Shown: positions 10,188 through 23,200 of the stretch, piece by piece
Layout: the number at the start of each line of letters is the position of its first letter
Position numbering within the stretch: the stretch's first letter is position 1
Assembly: GCF_042477335.2 (NCBI RefSeq)
Contig: NC_091263.1
Coordinates: 70,674,501-70,738,500 of the forward strand
DNA length: 64,000 nucleotides
Source of the DNA: Ovis canadensis
Lineage: Eukaryota; Chordata; Mammalia; Artiodactyla; Bovidae
Direction of reading: 5' to 3'
The notes under the pieces: model-generated
Seen by the model: only the letters and a program-made list of their open reading frames with translations
Told to the model about the DNA's origin: nothing
Database searches by the model: none
Translations under genes and position numbers: made by a program

Positions 10188-13100
10188 GTAGGACGCCCAG
10201 GCCGCCGGGGCTCGGGGACCGTCCCAGGGCGCCGGCGGGAGGGCGTGCGGGTAACCGGGCAGGTTGTGCAGCTGAGCAGGTCCCACGTGTGAGCGTACCT
10301 CGACCCAGATGTGCGTGTATGGGGACCCAAGTGTGAACTCTGCGCCCCAGGTGCTTTTGCGGAGTGCTGGGTGTTGCCCGAGGATACAGGTGTCAGCCGA
10401 GGTGGGGGGCACTGGCCTGAATATGGTGTGAGCCCGTTGGGCAGTCCTAGGAGTGCTCCCTTACAGGTGCCCGTGTCTAGGTGTAGGGGCATATCTTCTA
10501 AAGAGGCATCTGAAAGACATGTTCTGAAGAGAGGTGGGTGTGCAAGTGAGGGTCGTAGCAGTGGGCTGAGGGCACAGAGTGAGTGCCGTGTCTCCCCAAG
10601 GTGTGTTCAGGACTGGCTGTGTGGGCCCCTCAGAGCCGCCTTTGGGAGCTGGCAGATGTGTGCATGGGTGTGGCAGGTGTGTGCCAGGGCCCTGCTGGCG
10701 GGGGGTGGGGAGAGGAACAAGCGTGTGCAACAGACCCGCGTGTCACTGAGCTGGGTGACGCGGGAGTGGAGGCAGTCCAATGTGGGCGGCACAGGGACCC
10801 TGGCATTTGGGAACCCATCAGTGCTCCAGGGAGGCTGCCGGTTGGCAACAGCACCTTTACTGAGCATTTAGCGTGCACCAGGTGTGGGGTTTCGCCTACT
10901 AAGCACATCCCAAGAGCGTGACTCTATGTTCAAGCAGTAGTCCTCTCAAGTAGGCTCTGTTCCCATCCCCGTTTTATGGATGAAGCAACTGAGGCCCAGA
11001 GAGGTTGAGTAACTTGCTGCAGATCACACAGCTCAGGAGGAGCAGAGGCGGGATCTGGGTCCAGGCTGTGTGGCCTGGAGCTCAGAGTGTGAGTGTCCGA
11101 GGAGGAGTGGAGGGAGGCGAGCAGGACTGTGTGTGTGTGTAGCACCTGAGTGGGAGCTGGAGGGAAGGGGGAGGGTCAGGTACCCCAGCAGAAGAAGGGG
11201 AGGCGGCCCAGGCATCTGGGGCTGGGCTTGGCAGGGGCGAGGGGATGTCCAGGCTGGGGGTTCGATATCTCCGTTGATCTGGGGTGAACGTGACTCGAGG
11301 GCGCTGGAGGGAATTATGTGGTCCTTAAGGAAGCCAACCAGCAAGGGGTCCCTTCTTCAGGGGGCCCTAGAGGTGGACCCCCGTGCCTTTTCCGCTTTCT
11401 CCATCCCCAGCTGAGTCAGGGGACCCCTGGCCGCTCCCCTCGGAAACCTCGACTTCTTCAAGTGCAGAACTCAGCCTTCCCTGGAGAGGACGGGAAGGAG
11501 CCCTCCCTGGGGCTGGTCAGCAAGCTGGTCACGAGATGAATTATTCCCCCTGTGGGTGTGCCCAACACTGGAGCTTTGGGAAAACACAAATTCCTTCGCT
11601 GCAGCTGGGCTGGCCCCCGCCCTGGCCCCCACCAGTGCCCACCACTTGGCTGGCCGGCTGCCCTGAAAGTGAAGGTCACGGTGGGTGAGCGGGGTGGGCG
11701 GACCGGGAGACAACAGCCGCCCAGCGCCGTGCTTGGGACATCCACTCTTCCCCTCCCTGAAACCCTCAAGCTCTGCCGGGCTGTGGGACACAAGCTTTGT
11801 GTCCAGGGTGGGTCTCAGAGCTGCAGGAGGGGAATGGGGAGTCTCCCTGATCCCTGGAGGAGAGACCCCGTTGGAAGGGCCTTTCCAGGCCTGCGCGGCC
11901 GTCCGGGCCCACGGTGTGAGGCCATCTGTGGGATTCCTCAGGCCGCAGCCTCCCTTCCCCCTCCAGCAGGAGCCGCCCTGGTTCCCACGGTCCCTCGTCC
12001 CCAGTCTGGCCTGGCCTGCTGCCGTGAGTCACTCTGCTGAAGGGGGCTGGGGCTTCCCTTTCCTGAGGGGCAGGGCCTCTGCAGGGACACCGCCCCAGGA
12101 ACAGTGGCCCAGTGCCTCCTTGCCACCCCAGGGCCGATTCTTGGCCCTGCCTGGCACTCTCCCTGTGTCCTCCACACCCCCTTCCCTTCCCTGTGCCCAG
12201 CTGTGGGCACAGGCCAGGGCTGCTCCCAGATGTGTGCAGGGTCCCCGGGGGGACAGGCGGCAGTGGGAAGGGCAATGGTTTTTCTCGCCCGCTCCCCCCT
12301 TAAAAGCTAAGGATGTGGACTTTGCACACTGGGTTAAATCCTGCTCTTGCTGCTTCCCAGCTGTGTGACCTCGACAAGTGGCTTATCTCTCTGAGGCTTA
12401 GTTGCCTCCTCTGTAAAGTGGGGACCTTAGATCACTAAGGATTCAGTTCAGTTCAATTCAGTTTAGTCGCTCAGTCGTGTCTGACTCTCTGCGACCCCAT
12501 GGACTGCAGCACGCCAGGCCTTCCTGTCTATCACCAACTCCCGGAGCTTGCTTAAACTCATGTCCATTGAGTCAGTGATGCCATCCAACCGTCAACCCTC
12601 GTCTCTAAGGATTGATAAGGACCAAATGAGTTAATTTTCAGTATCCAGCACACAACGGGCGCCTGGGGTGTTAGTAGCACGTCTGAGCGTAGTCCTGGAC
12701 ATCAACCAGTGACCTCTCCTGGCTTATTCTGCAACCCTGAAGACCCCGGAAACATTGCCTAAGTCCCTGCGGTGTTACTGGGGCCCAGTGGAGGCTCCCT
12801 CACCGTCTGCTCTCGTGGACCGTGCTAGGCGAGCGGAGGCCCGGACACGTGGCCAGGGCGTGGGCGCTGTGATGGGGGAGCTCAGAGGGGCCTCCAGGCC
12901 TCTGGGGAGAGTGGTGTCAAAGCACAGGTAGGTGGGTGAACAGGAGTTGGGCTCATAAAGATGGCAGGAGAAGAAGGAAGGGGTCCAGGTCAAGGGTCAC
13001 AGGTCCAAGGGCCTGGAACGGCAAGGCGGTGCAGGGTGAACAGTGTGCCGGGGCGGGGATTGGGAAGTATGAGCTGGGTCAGAGGGGTAGGCGGGCCTGC

Positions 13101-16100
13101 CCTCTGCACGGCTGTGTCCTGGGGACACGGGGTAGGGTGTTGGGGGATTCTAAGGGCTTCAGCCAGAGCATCCTATCTGAAGGAGCATCTCAGTTTCCCC
13201 GTCTGTAGAATGGGAGTGATAACAAAAGTACCACCCTTCCAGGACTGCGGTGGGATTAAATAAGATGCCACAGGTGAGGCCCCTAGCAGCGTGCTGGGCA
13301 CAGGTGCTTGCAGTTACTGGGGTTATATTTAGAGGAGCTGGTTTAGAAAGTTGCTAGTTGAGAAGGACAGAGGAAAAGCAGGGTGAGAAGGAAGGAGGCT
13401 GGTGCCATCTTGCAGGCAAGTGGGTTCCTCCTGTATTTGCACATATTTCTTAAGCACCTACTGCGTGCTGGGCCCTGTGGCGGACGCTGGGGCAGCCGTG
13501 GGGGCAGCCAGCCGGGCCTTGTTCCTGGGGGACGGGTGTGAGCAGCCTGGCGGGCCTGGTCTGAGCGCGTGGAGGGAAGCAGGGGGCTCTGGATGGGTTC
13601 GCATGCCCCAGAGGTGGGGACAGACAGGATGGAGGAGGGAGCGGCCCCATCCAGCCCAGCACCGGGGTAGAAAGCGGGGTAGGGGCTAGACAGGTGCCTC
13701 TTGGGGAGAGAGTGAGTTCGGTCGGGGGTTGGGGTGAGTACCAGGTGCCTAGAGTCCGTCTCCCTCCCAACCTCTTGGGGCCTGACCGCCGCAGCAGCAG
13801 CGGCCTCGGTGAGGCTGACCACAGGGGCCAGGACCCTGGTCTCCCATCTCCTCTCCAGGGATGTCTGACCCCCAAGCCAGGTGGCTCCTCCAGACCTGTG
13901 GATACCCGACCCTCATGCTCTTTCCTTTGGGGCCTGGAACTCCAGAGCCCCGGTTGGGGTGGCCTTGGACATTCCAGCTCCTCTCCTGGCAGGCTCTGCC
14001 CCTTGCCCGCCACCTTGAAGACAACGAAGAGGTGGGGAACCTTGGCCCCCAGGCTTCAGAGGCCCTCAGCTTTGTCACTGATTGTTTTGGGCGTATTTGG
14101 GTCTTTGGACTATTCTGAGAAAGTGAGGGAGGGAATGAGCCTGCATCGCGTGTAGATAGGATCCCTTCCCTCACTTCGTGAATGCGGTTTGAAAGTGGGA
14201 CAGGAGGTCGCCTCGTGCTGTCATTGGGGAAACTGAGGCACAGAGCCGCCCAGCATGGCGAGGGCAGGCTGAGTCCAGCTCCCTTCCCTGGGTCTTTCCC
14301 TTCAACCTTTGAATGACCGAAAGTTCGTGTTTTTAAATCAAAAAGAAAACCAACCGGGAAATGTCAATGCTGCATTTTCAAGGTGTCTTTTTATAGTAAA
14401 GGTGGAAAAAAATTGCTCAGGCAGTTTTAAACTGGCATGCAGTGGGTGGGTGCCCGTTGTCAAGAAGGCGTTTTCTGAGCCGATTTAGGGGCTGAAATAC
14501 AGGGTGGAGGTGGAGGGAGATAAGCTTGCAAGATGGCTTTCCATTTGGAGTTGGGCTGGAGGCTGGGAGTGAGCTCCCCGTAGTCAAGGGTATGAGCAGA
14601 GACACTGGGTGGGATTTAGGATGGGGTTCCAGTGGGGTTGGCAGAATGACCTTCTAGCCTAGAAAGACAGACAGGTTCCTCGGCCAGGAGATGGTTACCA
14701 TCCCTCTCTGCCCAGGGCACGTCATCAGTCTTGACCGCCAGGTACATTAGGGTAAAGCTGATGGTGACTCGTCTTCCTCCTGCCTGTAAGCTGTGTGACC
14801 CAGGGTAAGTCATGTACCTTCTCTGGGCTCCATGCATTCTCCTGGTCAAATGGAACAGTGTCTCCTCCTGAACTGAAATCTCACATGAAGCACTCAGGCC
14901 ATGGCAGGTGGAGGTACTGGTACCAGGAGAAGAGAAATCCCTCTGGGAAAAGTGTGCTCAGTGTATGGAATAGCCACTGGGAAAGGGAGCACTCAGAGGC
15001 GGGAGGAGATGGGCCAAACCAGGCCCTGCAGGTGAGCGGGGTGTGGGGTGGTGGGGAGAGAGGGGAGTGTCAGGTGTCCCCCAGCCCAAGCTCCCTGGTG
15101 GTAGGCACACCCCAAAATAAACCAGGCCTGGCATCACCACTGCTATTCGTGGTGCAGGCGCTGCGTGTCTGGTGGGCCTGAGGGGTGTGTGGATGGCTCT
15201 TTGGGGCTGAATAGGAACCATGGCTGCGTTCCTGGTTCTGAGAAGAAAGCTCTGCGGGCCCTTCAGAGGCATCAGTGTGTTTGTTCTCACAGCCCCCGCC
15301 CCCAGCCTGTGAGGGAGGGAGTGCTGTTATCCCCACTTTACAGATGGGAAAACTGAGGCCCAGGGTCTCACACATCTGGTTAACAGAGTAGGGTCTGCAG
15401 ACTGGCTGGCTGGCTGGCTCTGGAGTCCGCGGTGGATGTCCTCCCGTGTTAGCTGTGGGCTCTCAGCTGGGGGTCTGCAGTTACCCCCGCACCCCAGGGA
15501 AATTTGGGAGGGCCTCTGTGTTGACATGAAACGCCCTCTGTGACAGCACCTCCCAGCTGACCCCAGATGGAAGCCAAGAGCCGCCGCGGCAGTGACTCAG
15601 TTCCTGGGCAGCGTGATGCTGGTGAGGATGTCTGCAGAGGCCAGGCCACAAGTTGGGGGCTGGGGGTTGCTGATCGGGTCTCCTAGAGGAAGTGAGGGCA
15701 TCAGGGAAGGTGCCTGGTAACACTCATCTCTGAGAAGGGGATTGTTTGTTAGCCCTGGCCCTTTGGGTGCGTGAGTGAGAGGTGTGGTCGGTTTGAGTGA
15801 CTTGACAGCTGCTTTCCGCCCTGACCGCAGGCCTGGATGGTGCTGTGTCCTGGGGCAGGGCAGTGCTTCAGGGTCTGGAGTTCACTAGGAAGGTGGAGGG
15901 TACGTCGCTGCCCCTGCCACGCCCAAACCCGTGGACAGACTGGTGCAGACTCCCTGGATGCAAATCCTGCCTCTGCACCTCCTCCCTATGGCCTCCAGCT
16001 AGTCACCCTCCTCCTCCCAGCCTGTACTTCCCCATCTGTAAAGTGGGCTCGGCTGTCAACGAGAACAGGGCTGCCTGGAGTCCAGTGGAGGCCGAGCATG

Positions 16101-19100
16101 CGTCGGCTCGGGCCCTGCAGAATCTGCCTCTACAGGAGTCTGACTTGCCCGCGGCCGCGGCTGGTGGATTTCATGGAGATGAAGGAAGCAGGCCGGGTTC
16201 TGGGTTCTGGTTGCCAGAGGGTAGAGAGCAGATGCAGCGTGTACAGAAGAGGAGCCTGAGGGACCCCCTCCCCGTTCTGGGCCTCGGTTTCCCAGCCTGA
16301 ACTGGGCTGCGGGGTGGCCAGAAAGCCCTCACTGTGCCGCCAGAGCCTCTGTCAGCAGCAGCATGGTTACTATTCCCCTATTATTGTTGCTTCCTGGGAA
16401 CTGATTTTCTGTTGGGCACTTCGTGAAATTGCATGTGATGTGTATCTTTTAACCCTGCCAGAAACAGAATGGGGTTAGGATTACCCCCAGGCTACAGAAA
16501 GGGAAAACAGAGGCCCAGAGAGGGAAAGTGACTTGCCTGAGGTCACACAGCGGTGGAGCAGGTATTGGGCTTCAGAGTCCGCGCTCATCGCCTTCCCTTC
16601 TTGTTTGCTCTGAAAATGCTGACCTGATGGGTGTGAGCCACAGAGGCCCTCAAGGTCACGGTGAGAAGGGGTAGGTGGGTCCCTCATGAAGGTGAAGGAC
16701 CTGAGACCCAGGGACGTCCTTCCCCTGCTGGGGCTGTGGCGAGAACTCCCGTGCCCAGCATGGTCCCAGGCTGGGACCAGGTCCCCTGGGTGCGGGGCTC
16801 CTGACCCCATGATGACAGCCGTCTCCAACTTCGCCCACCAGAGCCCAGACCTCCCAGGCAACATGCCCTGCCTGTCTGCGCTCCTGGTGGAGGGTGCTCT
16901 GGAGTGTGGCAGGGAGGGGGGCTCAGCTCTGTTACCTGGAAGCCCCTCAAAAGAGATGAATCAGCCCCTGCCTCTGTCCTCCAGGAGCCCCCAGATGGTC
17001 TGGCAGGAGATCAAGACAGGAGGTAGAACACCCAAGCCAGAGCTGCATGCTGACCAGCCTCCTCTGAGGCAGTCAGGGAGGGCTTCCTGGAGGAGGGGAT
17101 ATTGCAGCAGAGCCTTTGACGGATAGGGCTGGAGGATGCCTTCCAGGCAGAGGGCCTGGCTGGGGCAGAGGTCCAGAGAGGCAGCAGAACACCGCCTGGG
17201 TAGCTGGCAGAGATGAAGCTGAGAAGTCTGTGAGGCCTGGGGTGCAGGCCAAGGGTCTGGACGCTGTCCTGTGGGCTGCGAGGAGCCAGCAAGGCCTTGG
17301 GGAAAGAGTGAGACACAAGCGGTCTGGCTCTGGAGCAGACCCAGCGCTGTCTGCCCTGCATCAGTCCTGCCTGGAGCCGGCAGGAGCCCCCACTGGGGCT
17401 GGACCAGGTGACTCCTGAGGGCCCACTGGCTCTGCCAGTGGCGTGGGGGTCGCTATGGAAACCAGCTGGTCCCCGCGTGGGCACAGGCCCGGGAAGTCTC
17501 CTAGCGCCGGCCGCATGGATGTGGATCCCGGCTGTCCCCAGAGCTTGGCCGCTTCCCTTTTCTCCAAAGCCCGTGTTGGGCCAGGGCTGAGCCCAGCAGG
17601 CCACCTGGAAGGACCCCGAGCCGCCCACTCTCTCCAGCAGCCCTGGGTCCCGGTGTGATGCCAGTGCTCCTGCGATCGGCTGGGCCAGCAAGGCTCGCCC
17701 CGCCCCGTCCACCATCCGTCACCCTGAAATTCAATAAATCATGCGCTGCGGGAGGGAGGAAGCTTGCAGCTCCATTACGAGGCCCCACGAGGCCCCGGTG
17801 GGGCGTTAATCACGGAACGCTTCTGCTCTGATCGGTAAATAATGAGGGAGCGGGCCGTGGGCAGAGGCCTTGAAGCGGAGGCCGGGCCAGTAACAGAACT
17901 CAGCCACCATCAGCGCTTACCTCCACCCCCAGCCCCTCTCAGAACCCTCCACTGTCTGTGGTGGAGGCGGTCATCTCCTTGATGGGCCCCAGTTTCCCCA
18001 GCTCACAACCCAGGGCCTTTCCAGCTCCACGCAGCCAAATTCCCAGCAGCTGTTGGTGGTCTGCAACAGAGCAGGGGGGTGGCGGGACTGTGGGGTTCCG
18101 GAGCCAGCCTGCCTAGGTGTGAGGCTCACGTCCGGCTCTTCAGGCTGTGTGACCCAGGGCAAGTCACTTGACCTCTCTGTGCCTCAGCTTCCTTTTCTAT
18201 AAAGTAGCAGTAGCAAGTGAGGATCTGGTGAGGGTTCCATGAGGTTCTCCGGACAGAGGTCTCTGCACACGGGAAACCATCTCTGCTTTCTCTTGTTGTG
18301 TTACCCGTGCTATTGCGTTGCTGTAGTTGTAAAGCTGTCCCTTCTCCGTTGAGAGTCGGCCCCTGGACTGGGATGCTGGCAGCTAGAGAGAAGGGACACG
18401 TCTCCGTGTCTCCAGCACATGGGACCCAGCCCAGAGATGTTTGCTCAGGGCCCCCCCCCGCCCAACTGCCCTGGGCTGCGGTCACAAGCCGTTGTAAGAT
18501 GACTCTGGGACCCAGGCCAGCACCCCGGAGGATGGGGAGGAGGGTGTGAGTTCCAGCCTCCAGGCCCCCTCAGCCCCTGGAGGAGGAGAGCCCAGCGTCC
18601 CCAGGAGAGACAGCTGCTCCCAGCTCCTCCTGGCCCTCGTCCCTTCAGGGGAAGGAGTGGGGACCCAAACCCGTCCCCCCAGGGCGAGGAGCTGCCCCGC
18701 CCCCACTGGCGAACCATCCACCCCCCCCACCCCCGCCCAAACCCTGCAAGCCCCCGCCCCCGCCACTTTGGCCTGAATCCTGGCTGCCCATCCCGTCCTG
18801 GGCTCCTCTGGGACCCAGGGGGAGGGCTGGAAACGCGGCCAGGCTGGGCCGGAATGAGAAACAGCTTCGAGAAGGGGGAGCTGGGTGTCCAGGGGGCCGC
18901 GTCCAGCTAACAAAACAAGGGCTGCTTGAGTCAGCGGCCGCGGCGGCAGTTCCCAGGCAGGCCCCGGGTGAGAGCGGCACGGATGGTCCAGCCTCTGATG
19001 CTCGACTTCAGGGAGTGGGGGAGCAGCTGCTCCTGGGGGGGCCCTCCTGTCCTCGAGCATCCTGGTCTCTGCCCGGTGGCCTGCAGAACTAATTGGGAAC

Positions 19101-20184
19101 GTAGCCACCCCCTAGGATTGGGGGCTGCTGTGAGCTGAGCCTCTATGGCGGGTGCAGGGCCTATCCCCATTTCACAGATGAGGACTCGGAAGCTCAGTGA
19201 GGGTGGGGCAGCCCACAGGGAGTTGAGAGACTTGGCACTTCAGGAGCCTCAGTTTCTCTGCCTGTTAAATGGGAACACGCTGGGAGAGTGTGCTTAGCGC
19301 CTGCACATGGCAAGTCAGCAGTGTGGCCCAGCCTCTGACCCCAGCCTGGGGCCATCCCTTCAGACTGGCAGGTCAGGGGTGCCTGTTGTGGGTGGGTGGA
19401 CATGTGGTGCTCAGGGTGGCCCGGCTGGCTGGTCCGCACAGCCCTTGACGCTGGGTGACCCACCTGCTCCAGAGGTCAGGGGGTCGGGAGACCGAGGCAG
19501 GCCTCGCGGAAGCTTGGAAGGGTGCGTGCAAGCTGCTGTGCCTGTTGCCACTGGCCGGTTTTTCCTGCCTGATTCAGGCCAGGTCAGGATAACCGCACCG
19601 CGTGTCCTAAGGGAGCCTCTGCCCACTCTGTGCCTCAGTTTCCCCAGCTTTCCCCCTGGGCTCAGAGCCAGGCCTCCTGACTGACTTGTCCTCTGGCCTG
19701 GTTGGCTGTTCTTTCCCACCCTGCCCCGCACGCCCCCCGCCCCAGGAAGTGAGCATCTTGACTGCCAACGGGGAGGTGCTGGTATTTCCTCTCTTGGCGG
19801 CAGGCAGCCTCCTCCTTGGTGTGGGGGCTGTTGCCAGAGCCCCCCCCAGCCAGCCCCCCAAGAGCTGGATCTGTTCTACCCCCTCCCAGGGCCCGCACAC
19901 AGTAGCCCAGCTTTTCCATGCCTCAGTTTACCCTCTATGGAGGGTCACTCAATGGGGTTGTGTCCCGGGAGGCCTCTCAGGCTGACGTGGCTGGGAGGAG
20001 TTTGGGTTTGAGGGTCACAGGGGTGGCTTCCAACCTGGAGCCGACCGGTGCCCTCGGAGGCCTCAAGGACCTTTCCCTTTAACCGCAGAGCTTCGGAGGA
20101 AGCTTGGGAGAGATGTTGCTCAGCTGAGCTCTGCAGGAAGCAGCGTTCAGTGCGTGCCCTGTTTCTAGGCCTGCCTTTTGAGGG

Positions 20185-20215
<31 letters not shown>

Positions 20216-23200
20216 TGTGGTGTGTGTCTGTGTGTTGGTCGCTCACTAACTTTGCAGCCCTGCAGATTGTAGCCCTCCAAGGTCCTCTGTCCATGGACTT
20301 CTCCCGGCGAGAGTACTGGACCTCCGCTGCTACCCTGCTGGGCCCTGCTGGCTCCTGCTTCTCCAGTCTTGTTCAGTGTGCACCCTCCCAGGCCCACACT
20401 GAGGGAGAAGGAGCCGTGGGGACAGGGGCTGAGGGGAGCCACAGGGGGCAGGCCAGGTGCACCAGGGCTTTGAGGGCCCGGGAGCAAAATTTGGGTTTAT
20501 GTTCAGGGCACTGGGGAGCCACTGAAGGCTGTAGAGCTGTGGGAGGGGCACCACCTGCTTTGCATTTTTTCATTTGTTTTCCGATGGCCACGCAGCTGGG
20601 CACATGGGATTTTAGTTCCCTGACCAGGGATTGAACTCGTGCCGCCTACAGTGGGAGCTCAGAGTCTTAACCACTGGACCACCAGGAAGGTCCCTCTTTT
20701 TTTTTTTTAAAAAAAAAACTGATTTAGTTATTCATCTGCATCGGGTCTTGGTCTCAGCACATGGGCTCTTTCTTGCTTCATCCGGGATTTTTTGTTGCAA
20801 CACACGGACTCCATAGTGTGGTACTTAGACTCAGTAGCTGCAGTGTGTGGGCTTAGCTGCTCTGCAGCATATGGTATCTTACATCCCTGACCAGGGATCG
20901 AACCTGCGTCCTCTGCATTGCAAGGTGGGTTCTGAACCAGTGGACCCCCAAGGATGTCCCATCGTTTTTTTTTCTTAAACAACTTTTTAGTTCAGAATAC
21001 CTTTAGGTTTACAGGAAGTTATAAAGACAGTACGGATAGTTCCTGCGTACCCTTCCCTTGGGTGCTAGTGGTAAAGAACCCGCCTGCCAATGCAGGAGAC
21101 ATAAGAGACACAGGTTTGATCCCTGGATTGCGATGATCCCATGGAGGAGGGCATGGCAACCCACTCCAGTGTTCTTGCCCGGAGAATCCCATGGACAGAG
21201 GAGCCTGGGGGGCTGCAGCCCATGGGGTCACACTGAGTCGGACACAACTGAAGCAACGACACACGTTGCATATGGTGCTTTGCAGTTGTGAAGGCTCCTT
21301 CTGGCTGCTGTGTCAGAGTTGGGGAGGGTCTCGGTCCAGCCCCCAGCCCCCTGTGATGAGCGCAGGCCCCCCTGCTGCCTGCTCTTCACGCCCCAAAGTG
21401 ATCGTGTTCTTTCAGCTCCTCGGCAGTGAAACCTCACCTTCCTGGGATCAGGGTTCGATAGCAATCAGAAACCTCGAGGCAGGAAGGTACCCCCCATTTC
21501 CCAGACACAGAGGCCCCACAGCTAGTGTCCTCTACACTGGGGGCGGAACAGCCGGGGTTTGTAGTCGGCTGTTGACGCCTCATCCTCCTTGGAGCCACCT
21601 GCCGTGGGGCTGAGGTTTGGTGGGGTCTGCAGGCAGGAGGCGGGAGGCCTGAGAAGCAGGCTCTGGATGCTCCTGTTCCACTGGCTTCCTGGGGAGAAAA
21701 AGTCAACACAATTACAGTTGGTAGTGAAATCAATATGTCAGCGCTCTAATGTGAGAGTGGGCAGAGCTGAGCTTTGGCCCCGGGAGGCAGCCAGCCAGCC
21801 TGGGAAGGGAGGGAGTGTTCCACTCTCCTGGAAAAGAGCTGAGGCCAGCAGCCGCCTGCTGCTCATCCCATTTTCGAGAGGGATAAACTGAGGTTCTCAG
21901 AGGAACCAGAAGTAGCAGCCAGGTGCTGCCTGGCCCCAAAGACCTGTGTTGTCACACACACCATCGACATACAGTTGACTCGTGTTTTTCCTTCAGTTCA
22001 ACAGCACCCAGCATGGGCGGTGTTGTTCTCAGTATTTCTGCTTGGCAAAGAAGCAGCTGAATACAGTCATTCACACTTTAGTGAAAGCGAGTTTCCTTTC
22101 TTTAGTTAAACCCAGAGCACAGTCTCCTCCCTAAAGGAGCTCATGGAGGAATCAAAGTGGTGAGCAGCACAGAGGAGGGGAGAGGTGTTTTTTTTTTTTT
22201 TTTTAGCTGCATCTTGAAGGCGGGCTGAAAGCTTGCTGCTTGGGCGCACCCAGCAAAGGGAGCAGCAAGGGTCAGGACTAGAGGGCCAAGGGGGGGTCAG
22301 GGGCTCAGAGGTTTGGGAGGGCGTTGGTTGCTGAAGGAGCAGCATTATGAAGGTTCAGCCGCCCTGGGAGGAAAGTGTGGCCACATTTGAGAAAGGGCAG
22401 AGACTAGTGTGGTGGGAGCCAGGGGCGAGGCAGAGAGAGAAGTGAGACTCCAGGCTGGAGCCGCCGGAGGAGCCAGCTCACCCAGGCCTTGAGTGCCAGC
22501 TTGACCCAGGGTGGCCAGGAGCCAGGGAGGGGCTGGCCAGTCCTGTGCTGGGAAGGTGGCCCCCATGGGTTGGAGGAGGCCGCCGTGGGCGCCCAGCCCT
22601 CTCCTTGCACTGGGGAATTGGTGTTGTGAAAGGCCAAGGCCGAGTGAGACTCGAAGGCGGGCCGGTGCTGACGGAGGAATTTCAGGCCATGTCACAGGGT
22701 CAGGGCAGGCGGTATTTTGGACCTTGGAGCCGCCTGCCACCCCTTGGAGACCGAGTTCAGCTGAGGCCACACTTGGGACTGCCGGCCGCCAGGTCCCCGG
22801 AGCCCGCCGACCCCCTCTCCCGGGCCGTATCCCCCCAAGAGCAGAGGCCTCGCTTGCCTACCCACTGGACGTGCGTGTCCAGCTTCCGTTTTCGAGGCAG
22901 TTGAAGCCTTGTGATTTCCCCTGGCGGCTGGGGAGCCAGCCTCCCCCTCAGATCACAGATCGTGCAGTGAGCAGCCAATGGGTGACTTCTCCTTTAAACT
23001 TTTTTTTTTAAAATTTTATTTTTAGGATAAGGAAAAAAAAAGTCAGAGGAAAGGCTTTTTAGAGAATTCCTCCGGTGCAGAATTAATGGCTCTGCACTTT
23101 GGGGCGGGCAGGCTAGTCAGATTCCCAGGCTGCCCTGCCTGGCCCTCTCTGCCACCCTGGCCCGCAAATCACCCTGGTCCATGCGGTTCCCAGGACCCCC

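Larger units (their letters stand above)
8420..10260. promoter_or_regulatory. PLXND1: CpG island with PLXND1 promoter, 5' leader and exon 1
   Basis: Extremely GC- and CpG-rich compared with either flank. It carries GC boxes such as GGGGCGGGGCC near 8,620 and CCGCCCC repeats near 8,654-8,671, and no TATA box near a likely start. This is a typical CpG-island promoter. The transcription start cannot be placed from sequence; it is inferred to lie somewhere between about 8,400 and 8,820. The island continues through exon 1 and fades just inside intron 1. Confidence 0.8.

Noticed and set aside
8951-10336. 461-codon frame overlapping exon 1 on the + strand
   Set aside because: It is an out-of-frame shadow of the sema-domain reading frame, proline/arginine-rich and without family resemblance.
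8181-10412. 743-codon open frame antisense to PLXND1 exon 1
   Set aside because: It mirrors a GC-rich coding exon on the other strand, has no recognisable domain and is explained by codon composition and the lack of AT-rich stop codons.
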